A DNA stretch of 64,000 nucleotides from Deinococcus sp. KNUC1210. GTDB lineage: Bacteria; Deinococcota; Deinococci; Deinococcales; Deinococcaceae. Location of the stretch: the NCBI RefSeq assembly GCF_022344005.1, contig NZ_CP092194.1, positions 62,001-126,000 of the forward strand. The letters are read 5' to 3'. Shown here piece after piece: positions 18,379 through 26,164 of the stretch; the first letter of the stretch is position 1; every line of letters starts with the position of its first letter. The position numbers and the translations under genes were made by a program. The notes under the pieces were generated by a model that was not told where the DNA came from, did not search any database, and saw nothing but the letters and a program-made list of their open reading frames with translations.

Positions 18379-19319
18379 GCTGGGCCCAACGTCGCTGGAG
18401 TCGGAGCGGAGGCTGCGGGCGCTGACGCGATGTACGGCCTGAGGGTCAGATAGGCTTTTTCCAGCCCTCGCACGTCGGACCGCCAGGTCAGGAAGGCAGC
18501 ACGCTCCACCGGATGAGCCTGAGCCCACTTCGCCAGCGCGGCCACAAAGGTCAGGGCGAAGCCGCTACCTTCACGCAGGTTCAGGGGTTGTGGCCTGGTG
18601 TCCCCGCCCAGCTTGGTGTTCTCGAGTTCCAACAGTTCCGAGAGCGAGACGATCGCCAGCGACTCGGCCACGTTCAGCACATCGGAGCTGACCGGCACCC
18701 GTTCGTCCGGAAAGGCGAAGAGCGCCTGTTCCGCACCGGTCGAGCTGTGACTGCGTCCGCGAACGTGGAATTCCTTCGTCTGGCCGACATAGTTCTGCTC
18801 GTTCCGGTGCAGCAGGTACAGTCCGTTGCGGTCCTGGTACGTCTCTGCGACGAGCCGGCGCACCTCGGCGATCGGCCCGACGAGCACCGTCAGCGAGGGC
18901 AGGTGGCTACCCCGGCTGGCGAAGTGGAACTGTCCTGCCGCCACCGGCTGCAGGTGGCCCTGATCGGCCGTCAAGCGGATCTGCGCATGATCAGGCGCGC
19001 CGAGGAACCGCCAGTTTTGCCGGACTGCCTGGACTGGGATCAGCTTCCGGTTGACAGATTCGTAATGCACTGGCTGCGGGCTCCGCTTCTGGAGCTCGGT
19101 ACCTCTGGTTCGGCGCTGCAGGTAGTCGCTGACTGCGCCGCCGCGGTAGGGAGCGAGCCCCATGCCCTGACGGGCCCGCTGCACTTCCGCCTGAATATCC
19201 TTGGGAGCGAACGGTCGTTCAGTCAGGTCGTACAGCCAGACGGCCCGCCGGAGGGCGGCGGTGAAGTCGGGTCGGTCCTGATGGTGGTTCCGGGGGTGGC
19301 TGGTGGAGGTACGAGTCAT
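18375..19319 (-). CDS. GIY-YIG-like nuclease-domain protein, first gene of three-gene operon
   Basis: A 314-aa protein. Residues 15-115 are a basic helical region (DFTAALRRAVWLYDLTERPF; DYLQRRTRGTELQKRSP) that could bind nucleic acid. Around residue 180 is GLYLLHRNEQNYVGQTKEFH followed by VRGRSH, which fits the GIY-x10-YVG...R...H core of GIY-YIG endonucleases. A later AESLAIVSLSELLELEN could supply the metal-binding Glu. GIY-YIG domains cut DNA in homing, repair and restriction. ATG 19319 follows GAGG; longer starts lack a site. It leads an operon with two unknown proteins. Confidence 0.6.
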   Translation of the reverse strand: MTRTSTSHPRNHHQDRPDFTAALRRAVWLYDLTERPFAPKDIQAEVQRARQGMGLAPYRGGAVSDYLQRRTRGTELQKRSPQPVHYESVNRKLIPVQAVRQNWRFLGAPDHAQIRLTADQGHLQPVAAGQFHFASRGSHLPSLTVLVGPIAEVRRLVAETYQDRNGLYLLHRNEQNYVGQTKEFHVRGRSHSSTGAEQALFAFPDERVPVSSDVLNVAESLAIVSLSELLELENTKLGGDTRPQPLNLREGSGFALTFVAALAKWAQAHPVERAAFLTWRSDVRGLEKAYLTLRPYIASAPAASAPTPATLGPA

Positions 19320-19401
19320 GGTGATCCTCGAAGGGGAACGGGAAGCTTGCGAAAGCCGAGTTCGTGAGAGAACACAGGGCGGCGAAAGGGAAGGGCTGGT
19401 T

Positions 19402-19435
19402 GTGTTGCAGTATGTTCGTGCCTGAGGTGTTGCAG
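19402..19435 (-). promoter_or_regulatory. direct repeat upstream of the GIY-YIG-like operon
   Basis: GTGTTGCAG occurs at 19402-19410 and 19427-19435, 25 bp apart, 83-116 bp before the operon start. The spacing (about 2.4 helical turns) is compatible with a regulator binding site, but there is no other evidence. Confidence 0.25.
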
Positions 19436-19582
19436 ACTTCATACAGCGGCAACAAGCGCGAGTCCCTAATATGTTCCTCTACGGTCCATGTCGTGTCTTG
19501 AAAGCGGAGGACGTTCCAGCTAGGTCTTGGGGCAACAGGAGAGTCAGCACGTCCCAACCGAACAGGTGGTATACTCGCTTGA

Positions 19583-19927
19583 TCGCGTGCGCCTTCGTGG
19601 GCTTGCCGCTGTAGTGGCGCAGGTCACCGCTGCAGAGGAGTCCTCACCCGTAAGGACCCAGAACTCGTCCACCTGAATGAACGCCTCGCCAGCCTCCGCG
19701 CTGCACGACCAGATACGGTTTCGGCCTTCGCGCGGGCAGCAGCGCTGCACGAACATCGCCAGGCAGAACTGGTGCACCTGCGGGCCAGCCACCCGCGCCC
19801 GAGCGCCGCCGACGCCGACACGCTCGCCAGGTGCATCGCCCACGCCCGCCTCGGTGCGCATCACGAAACGCTGCTGCCGGAACTGCACGCGGATCTCGCC
19901 TTGGAAACTGAGCCTCTTCTGAACTGA
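19583..19927 (+). pseudogene. gene remnant next to the iterons
   Basis: The frame is open from 19583 with no start codon. From 19652 it reads as a helical protein (KDPELVHLNERLASLRAARP, then SAFARAAALHEHRQAELVHL) to TGA 19927. It is probably the 3' end of a gene cut by rearrangement. No family was recognised. The position just before the iteron array suggests a plasmid-maintenance gene, but this is inference. Confidence 0.4.
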
Positions 19928-19961
19928 TTGGCCAGTAGATACCCCAGCTCTGCGGTGGGCT

Positions 19962-20316
19962 CGCCCGTCGCACTTGGGGCGTTTAGGCAGGGTGCGGCCG
20001 TTCTTCGCCCGTCCTGCTTGGGGCGTTTCGCAGGGGTCATCCGGCCCTGGTAGGCGTTTCACCCGTCCCGCTTGGGGGATCGCCCCGAATACCCGCCCGT
20101 CTTGCTTGGGGTGTTTGGGCTGGCGGTGCCCGTCCCTCTTGGGGCGTTCGCCCGTCCTGATTAGGGAACAGCCGTGATAGTCGCCCGTTCCGCTTGGGGC
20201 GTTTCACCCGTCCCGCTTGGGGGATCGTCCCGAACATCCGCCCGTCCTGCTTGGGGCGTTTGAGCCGACGCTACCCGTCCCTCTTGGGGCGTTCGCCCGT
20301 CCTGCTCGGGGAATTC
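19962..20316 (+). repeat. iteron array, candidate plasmid replication origin
   Basis: Eleven copies of a unit near CGCCCGTCCTGCTTGGGGCG start at about 19962, 20006, 20059, 20094, 20128, 20150, 20182, 20205, 20239, 20272 and 20294. All share CCCGT and a later GGG. Spacing is 22-53 bp. A higher-order unit of about 146 bp is duplicated (20059-20180 versus 20205-20316). The array lies about 120 bp before the initiator gene, as in iteron plasmids whose Rep binds such repeats. Confidence 0.8.
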
Positions 20317-20357
20317 ATCAGAAAAACCTGCGCTGGGACACGGTCGCCTCGTTGCCC

Positions 20358-20375
20358 CTGATGATGTTTCATCAG
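20358..20375 (+). promoter_or_regulatory. inverted repeat before rep
   Basis: CTGATGA-TGTT-TCATCAG, perfect 7-bp arms, lies in the AT-rich leader of rep. Such repeats commonly serve as the Rep autoregulation operator. A second, TTTACA-GCT-TGTAAA, lies at 20392-20406. Neither has been tested. Confidence 0.45.
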
Positions 20376-20391
20376 TAGTTTTTTACTTCTT

Positions 20392-20406
20392 TTTACAGCT
20401 TGTAAA
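20392..20406 (+). promoter_or_regulatory. second inverted repeat before rep
   Basis: TTTACAGCTTGTAAA, 6-bp perfect arms, 28 bp before the rep ATG within an AT-rich tract with T6 and T5 runs. It may overlap the rep promoter or a melting region. Confidence 0.4.
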
Positions 20407-20434
20407 GAACAACAGCAGCGTCTACAGTCACGGC

Positions 20435-21772
20435 ATGTCCTCTCCCCTGCCGCGCCGCCAGGCGATCGATGAGCTGAACCTGGCGATGCTCAACCTGATC
20501 TCGATCCAGCAGCGGGTCTCCAAGCAGAAAGCGGCGCTGAACTGGGTGGACACCTTCGAGGTGAACGGCCAACCGGTGCGGGTCGAAGCGCGTGGGGACT
20601 AGGAGTACGGCGTGCCGCACGGCATCGATGTCGATACCAGCGCGGTGATCAACAACCTGTTCCTGGAGCAGGGTTGTCCGGCCGACAATGCCGTGACCTG
20701 CACCGCGTACGCGCTGCTTCAGGCGCTGCAGCTGAAAGACGGCGGCACGGCGTACGCGATCCTGCGCGAGAGCCTGCTGCGGCTGTCCACCACCACCTTC
20801 CTGATCGAAGGCTGGGTGCAGCTGGACGCACGTGGCGGCGTGCCGATGGGCAAGCGCGTCCAGACCACCTTCCGCCTGCTGGAGCGCATCACCCAGGAGC
20901 AGCTCGGCCTGCGGGCGGATATCGGCCGGCCATTCGGCAGCGGGGCGAGCATCCGCACCGAACTGCCGCGTGAGGTGGCCGCGAACATCCGTGCGCGGCA
21001 CGTCAAGCCGCTGGATCTGAACTTCATGCTGTCACTTGAGAGCGTCGCCGCGCAGGTGCTGTTCCGCATGTTGGACGCAGTGCTGCACGACGGCTCGGCC
21101 GACTTCGAGATCAACCTGCTGGAATGGGGGCAGCGCTGCCGCAGCCTGGATCTGCGGCCCGACAAGGTCCGCCGGGTGCTGCAGCCGGCGCATGACGAGC
21201 TGATGGCCCGGGCGTACCTGAAGAATGCTGAATTTATCGGCCGTGAGCAGGCACAGACGGTGCGCTCCGTCTTCCAGGCACAGCGGCCCGATCACCCGCT
21301 GACGCCCGAGCAGGTGACCCTCAAAGGCCGCATCAAGGCGCTGGGCGTCACCGACGGGCAGGCCGAGCGGTTCGTGCGCGCCGCCAAGGACGCCGACGGA
21401 CGCGTCGCCCTGGCAGAGACCCCGGTGCGTGGCTGCACGAACCTGCGCAATCCCGGCGGCTTCGCGTGGGACGTGCTGAACGACCGGACGGGACGCTACG
21501 TCGCGCCGCCCAGCGGCCGTATTGACGCGACCGCGCGTCCTCAGTCGGCCGTCCCACGCGCCGCGCAGCAACCGCTACGACTCGAGGCGCCTGCGGCAGA
21601 TGCCCGCACCATCGTCACGCTGACCCGCCCGCACCTGACGCCCACGCAGGTCACACTGCTGAGTGAGCAGTTGCAGGCAGGGCAGCATGACCTCGCGGCA
21701 GTTCAGCGTGAACTGGCCCGGCAGTTGGTCGCCGGCAGCGCCGCGGTCTACCTGCGTGCGCTGATCGGCTGA
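20435..21772 (+). CDS. RepA-type plasmid replication initiator with in-frame TAG
   Basis: ATG 20435 starts MSSPLPRRQAIDELNLAMLN and reads to VEARGD, then TAG at 20600-20602. The frame continues as EYGVPHGIDVDTSAVINNLF and is open to 21772. The downstream part (386 aa from GTG 20612) has the winged-helix core of Deinococcus plasmid initiators (TTTFLIEGWVQLD; LRLLERITQEQLGLRAD-like) and a long C-terminal helical region. The TAG overlaps AGGAG, which sits 6 nt before GTG 20612, so a shorter protein could be made by re-initiation. It binds the iterons, if functional. parA/parB, often adjacent, are absent. Confidence 0.75.
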
Positions 21773-22249
21773 AACCGGTGCAGCCGGTCAGGACAGGGGC
21801 GCACAGTGGGTCCACTGACATGATGTCCAGCGCAGTCACGGTGATGGCGAAGCACCTTGAGCCAGCCGCTCAACCTAGGGACCGAGCAGTGGCCGGGCAC
21901 CAGCTACACCACCGACAGGTCGCCCGCGCAGTTGACCACTGAGCGCGGCGAGCGTCTCCACCGTGTCCCGTCTCATGGTGGGCGTCAGCTGTGCGCCCGC
22001 TTTGCAGGTGTGCTGGCGACTCGCCAACGGCATGAAACAATCAGGCATGAAGTTGAGAGCGGACGCGGTGGTGTCGACCGGAAGGGATCTCTTCTCCCCT
22101 GGCAGCAGGTCGGTGCTCTCGCTCCAGCGACTGGAACAGATCGCCCTTGAGAGCTGCACGGACATGAGTTGCTCGTTGTCCTCCTCGGCGTGGCATGCAG
22201 AGATTCAGCAGTCCAGCGTTCTCCTGAAAACGGTGAGGGGCCATCGGCT
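21773..22249. other. degraded spacer after rep
   Basis: No supported gene. It contains the first copy of a diverged repeat (21991-22100) whose partner lies beside the rep relic at 25.8 kb. Confidence 0.4.
21991..22100 (+). repeat. diverged repeat, copy 1 (partner at 25816-25908)
   Basis: TGCGCCCGCTTTGCAGGTGT and following bases match TGCGCCTGCTTTGCAGCTGT at 25817 and keep matching through GGCATGAAGT and GCGGTG with small gaps. The order rep then repeat is the same at both sites, so this marks an old duplication. Confidence 0.5.
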
Positions 22250-23226
22250 GTGACCGCACCGGACATGATCTACCAGATTATCCGGTCGCCGAACCTTTCC
22301 TTGAGCCGCTGAACTTCTACCGCCGCTTCGACCACAGCTTCTTCCTGAACAAGGTCCGCGCCTTGACGCTGGCCCTGTCCGCTGAGGGGATGACATCCCT
22401 CGCTATGTCGGATCCGGACGGCGATCACACACCCGAGAGCAGGAAAGTGCTGGAAGACGGCCTGCAATCTGAGATTCACTTCACGCTGATCCACAACATC
22501 GAGACGGTGGTGTGTCTGATGATGGCTGGCTTTCACCGGAGTGCACCGCCGGCCATCTTCATGACGCAGGCACGGCAAGCCGTGGACTACATCGATGATC
22601 TGGACGCGGGCAAGTTCAAAAAACTTTCGAAAGGCGTGGCGGAAGACGAGCGGTCGTTCTATGCGGCAGCCCTGTTCTGCGGCGTCTCGCTCGACAACCA
22701 CCCGCATGGAGAACAGACTTTTCAGGATACGGTACGGTTGCTCAAGCACTGCTAAGTCATTCGCCGCCTAGCCCACGGTGCGTACAACGCATACAAGCAC
22801 GGCATGAGGATGACCTTCGGAGCCACCTCGCTGGATCTCGCTCCATCGCCGGCAGACGGTACGGCCGACCCTGCCTACACGCCAGTGGTGGACTCTCTGG
22901 ACAGCAGCCAGTACATGATCAAACGTGAACGTCCGGGTGGACAGACGCAGGGACAGCCGGTCGCAGGAACACCGGTCTACAAGCCGTTCGACCTGCAGAC
23001 CCATTTCTACGACCCTCAAACCTCCGCGGATACCGTCCTGCTGCTCCAGCGCGTTACAGGCAATCTGAAGCGGGTCCACATCGCTGTTCTCTCTGGCACG
23101 CCGACAATGAAGTTCAGCGTACTGGATCACGGTCTGGTGGAGCGAGTCATCGCGCGGGGTGCTTCATGCGGAACCATGGGGTTCACGGCTGGAGACCAGT
23201 TCATCGCAGACAGCGTGACTCCGTGA
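22250..23226 (+). pseudogene. unrecognised helical protein gene, frameshift plus in-frame TAA
   Basis: GTG 22250 gives MTAPDMIYQ. After a one-base shift near 22275 the frame reads DYPVAEPFLEPLNFYRRFDH on through FIKKLSKG-like helices to LLKHC. TAA at 22753-22755 interrupts, and the same frame resumes VIRRLAHGAYNAYKHGMRM and ends at 23226. The all-helical composition and the AYNAYKHGMRM segment recall HEPN-like or abortive-infection proteins, but I cannot assign a family. The restored length is about 325 aa. Confidence 0.5.
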
Positions 23227-23280
23227 GCGTTCAGCTGCTGCAGCGAGCTGTGGAGAAGAGGATGTCCGCTGAGCCGCTGA

Positions 23281-23505
23281 CAACTGGAAACACCGCAAGG
23301 CGCTCGAAACGCACTGGCTGTAAGTGCTGAACGGCTGGATCGGTTCAGGGTCACACCCGAGGGGCGACTGGCTCGCCGAAGAGCCATCGTACTGATGGAT
23401 GACCGGCTCGACGGATTGATAGAAGACCGCGTATCGCGTAAAAACGCCCGCAGCGCCAACGACTACTTTTTCCCGACCCGCCGATCGGATACGCTGGCTT
23501 TATGA
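23281..23505 (+). pseudogene. 5'-truncated gene coupled to the next gene
   Basis: The frame opens at 23281 without a start codon and reads LAVSAERLDRFRVTPEGRLA, then VLMDDRLDGLIEDRVSRKNA, to TGA 23503-23505. The stop overlaps the next ATG (ATGA). It is basic and helical. It may be the C-terminal end of a larger protein. No family was recognised. Confidence 0.4.
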
Positions 23506-23840
23506 CCGACCCTGCTCCGGACAGCAGCGCCTTGCAGGCGCCAGCCACCGTCCGCGCCCCTCGTCCAGCTCTGGGTTTCCTGCGGCAGACGTTGCTGCCG
23601 CTGCTGCTGGGCGCCGGCAGTGGCTAGCTGCTGGTGAGCAGCGCTGCCGGCACCAAATACCTGATTACCGCCGCGCTGTTCGCGTTGACGCTGGCGCTCG
23701 AACCGCTGCTAGGCGCAGGGCCAGCGGACCGCGCGGGCCGTCGCCGAAGAAACCGGGGCGTGGTCTTTGTGGTGGCCGCGCTGGTCATCTACGGCGCGGT
23801 GTGGCTGCTGCTGCTCGCCATGCGCACCCTGGTCGGCTGA
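23502..23840 (+). pseudogene. small membrane protein with in-frame TAG
   Basis: ATG 23502 starts MTDPAPDSSALQAPATV and reaches LLPLLLGAGSG, then TAG at 23625-23627. The frame continues as LLVSSAAGTKYLITAALFAL and LVIYGAVWLLLLAMRTLVG to the stop at 23840. It has 112 codons and three hydrophobic segments. TGG (Trp) to TAG is the simplest explanation. Its ATG overlaps the preceding stop. Confidence 0.55.
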
Positions 23841-23859
23841 AGGGCCAGCAGGCGAAAGT

Positions 23860-24840
23860 CTGATCGGGGCCCGTGAAGCGATTCCGGCGACCGTGTGGAG
23901 TTGCACCTGCGGCAAGGTGCCCACATCCCAGCCGTGCGGAACGAAGATCCCAGTGAGCATTCCCGTGAGCCACCCGGATAGCTTGATCCTATCGGCGATG
24001 GCGGATTTGTAAGGGCCTTCCCCCGTGCCGATCACCTGTTCTGGAGGCATACCAGGGCTCCGCGCAGCATGGATGAACTCGGGGATGAGCCGAACGTTCC
24101 ACCGTCCTGTGTAGGCGCCGCACCTCTTCGGGCAGCCCGGCAACGCCTTCCGAGTGCGCGGCGGCCGCGCCCCCCATTCAGATGTTCGGTGGCGCGGAGC
24201 AGCAGGGTATTGATCATCAGGTTCAGCGGCTCGACCTGCAACAGTCGTTCGGTCAGCTTTTCACGACGTGTCGCCCTTGCAGTGCAGCGTCTGGGCGGTA
24301 CGGACGATCAGCACCGCGACGTCACGGCGTTTCTTCAGCACCTACGCAGTGTGAATTTCGTCAGAAATGCCCCCTGGGACAGCGTCTGTGCCGTGAACCT
24401 CCTCAGGCCATAGGCAGCGCAGGGCGCGTTTCAGCTTGTGCACGTCGAGCGGCATCGGTATGGAATCCCTCTCCTCACGGTACGTGCGGGCAGCGCGCTG
24501 TTGGCCCAGATCCTGCACGGTTCTGGCAAGTTCACCGCACATCAGGTGAACGGAGATGCGTGTGGCGTATGTCGATCAGCGCGTCCCCGCTCAGGCGTCT
24601 ACAGCGCAGCGGCCTGGGCAAGCGCCCGCGCTGCTTCCCGGATGCCGTTTACCTCGCTCTCCACCAGCAAAGGTGCCTGCTGCGCGTTTCCGGAACAGCA
24701 TCGATGCGCCGCATAGGGCCATAAGCGAGCCCACCGGCATCGACTGGTGGAACAGCACGTCGGTGCGCCCGGCCCACTGATGAGCCTGGCCGCCGTGAAC
24801 AGCCCTCAAAACGCTCAGCGAAGATCGAGAAGACTCCCAC
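23860..24840 (-). pseudogene. heavily decayed coding region, unrecognised
   Basis: Reading the minus strand from 24840, protein-like pieces occur in shifting frames: GRTDVLFHQSMPVGSLMAL, then LLVESEVNGIREAARALAQA, then MCGELARTVQDLGQQRAA, then LTERLLQVEPLNLMINTLLL and GRWNVRLIPEFIHAARSPG. Many shifts and stops separate them. This is one or two old genes in decay, probably plasmid-borne. No family can be named. Confidence 0.35.
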
Positions 24841-25120
24841 CGGTCAGCAGCTGCACGCGGCGCGCCCAGCAGTCATCTTGCGCCAACGCAGTGGGCAGGC
24901 ACGGGTGCCGCCGCAGATTCTCGACCTTAGCTCCCTCGCGCCCGACAGGACCAGGTCCAGAACCGAAGACCTGGCCAAGCATCGGGCCTTTCCACTGCCG
25001 CAGCCTCAAATCCGCGCGCACGCCAGCAGGGAACGAAGACCACCTGCCCTGAGCGCTTTCCCAAGACGCCTTGGCCGACGGGTCAGTTCCCGGTTAGGCC
25101 GCGCGGCGAGACTGCCAGCC

Positions 25121-25387
25121 ATGAACACCTTCCGTGTCGCCGCCCTGCTCACCCTCGTCATTGCCGGATCCGTCGCCAGCGCCGCGACCACCGTCACCTC
25201 CACCACCACGCGCACCACCACCGTGACGCGCGCACAGATGCACACCGCCAACAACCTCGCCCGCTACAGCCGCGTCACCACCAACAACCTCAGCCGTTAC
25301 AGCCGCGCGGCGTGCGCCAAGCACAAAGGCGTGATGATCAAGCAGAAGAGCAACGGCAAGCTCGTCTGCGTCGTCAAACTGCGCTGA
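25121..25387 (+). CDS. small secreted Thr-rich basic protein
   Basis: An 88-aa protein with signal peptide MNTFRVAALLTLVIAGSVAS, cleaved near ASA-A22. The mature part is Thr-rich (TTVTSTTTRTTTVTRAQ) and carries a short internal repeat (NNLARYSR, NNLSRYSR). It ends in a basic strand, VMIKQKSNGKLVCVVKLR, with two cysteines (ACAKH and LVCV) that could form a disulphide. ATG 25121 has only a weak purine-rich site. A strong hairpin follows. Function unknown. Confidence 0.65.
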   Translation: MNTFRVAALLTLVIAGSVASAATTVTSTTTRTTTVTRAQMHTANNLARYSRVTTNNLSRYSRAACAKHKGVMIKQKSNGKLVCVVKLR

Positions 25388-25403
25388 TCCTTCAACTTCA
25401 TCC

Positions 25404-25432
25404 AGCGGCGGAACCATCAGGGTTCCGCCGCT
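25404..25432 (+). terminator. 12-bp hairpin after the secreted protein gene
   Basis: Arms AGCGGCGGAACC and GGTTCCGCCGCT with loop ATCAG, 16 bp after the stop. No T run. Confidence 0.6.
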
Positions 25433-25577
25433 GTGTTGTGCAGCACACCCTCCCATCCGGTGAGAAACATCACGGGCCTGAGCTTTCCCAGCGACACGCC
25501 TGTGGACATCCCACCCTGGAAGTGTTTGCACTCCGCAGGGGCTCACAGGCCAGCATCCGTGGACCTAGGAACCGTCG

Positions 25578-25790
25578 GTGCTATTGAAAGACGGCGGCTC
25601 GGCAGACACGATGCTGCGCGAGCGCCTGCGGCGGTCCACTCCCTTCCTGATTGAAGGCTCGGGACAACTGAACTGCGCGGCGTGCCGATGGGTAAACACG
25701 TGCACCCTGCCTTCTGGCTGCTGGCGCACCTCACCGAGCAGCTCGGCCTGCGGACGCAGATAGGCCATCGGCTGTTCAGCAGCGATGGAT
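25578..25790 (+). pseudogene. relic of a second rep gene
   Basis: In shifting frames the sequence reads LKDGGSADTMLRERLRRS, TPFLIEGSGQLN, GVPMGKHV and LTEQLGLRTQIG. These match the intact rep gene in the same order (LKDGGTAYAILRESLLRL, TTTFLIEGWVQLD, GVPMGKRV, ITQEQLGLRADIG). Only about 70 codons survive. This is evidence of a second, related replicon or a duplication. Confidence 0.75.
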
Positions 25791-25816
25791 AGGCCATCGG
25801 CTGTTCAGCAGCGATG
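25759..25816 (+). repeat. two-copy 29-bp tandem repeat
   Basis: A 29-bp unit beginning GATAGGCCATCGGCTG and ending GCAGCGATG occurs twice without spacer and without mismatch, at the end of the rep relic. This is a recent slippage duplication. Confidence 0.9.
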
Positions 25817-25908
25817 TGCGCCTGCTTTGCAGCTGTATTGCCGACCGGTTCAGGGCATGAAGTCGAGGCTGGAGGCGGTGATATTGACCGTGAGTGGTTT
25901 CTGCCCTT
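25816..25908 (+). repeat. diverged repeat, copy 2 (partner at 21991-22100)
   Basis: Aligns by eye with 21991-22100 and, like it, follows rep-related sequence. The open frame here reads CACFAAVLPTGSGHEVEAG but has no clear start. Confidence 0.5.
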
Positions 25909-26164
25909 GCTACTGGCGCTCAGTAACGCGCTGGTCACTGTGAACCTGCTGATGACAGGCCTGCCGATCACATTCGCCAAAGGCAGACTGATTGCCGAAC
26001 ACCGGGACGAATACCGAATCCTTATGGAACGGCACGACATCCTCGATGGCGAAGGGTGCAGGTGTCCTTCGGCTCTCCTGCTCCGAGATCGTCGAGCACC
26101 TCCGCCCCGCAAGCCATTGAAAGCATAAAGGCAGCGTGAGCAGGGCCAGGGGTACGCTCTGCCC

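Noticed and set aside
19962..20316. Repeat array considered as CRISPR
   Set aside because: Units are imperfect, spacing is irregular (22-53 bp), no cas genes, and a replication initiator follows directly; iterons fit better.
24069..25052. Several + strand frames between 24.1 and 25.0 kb
   Set aside because: Shadow-like composition; the protein-like pieces of this stretch lie on the minus strand in broken frames.
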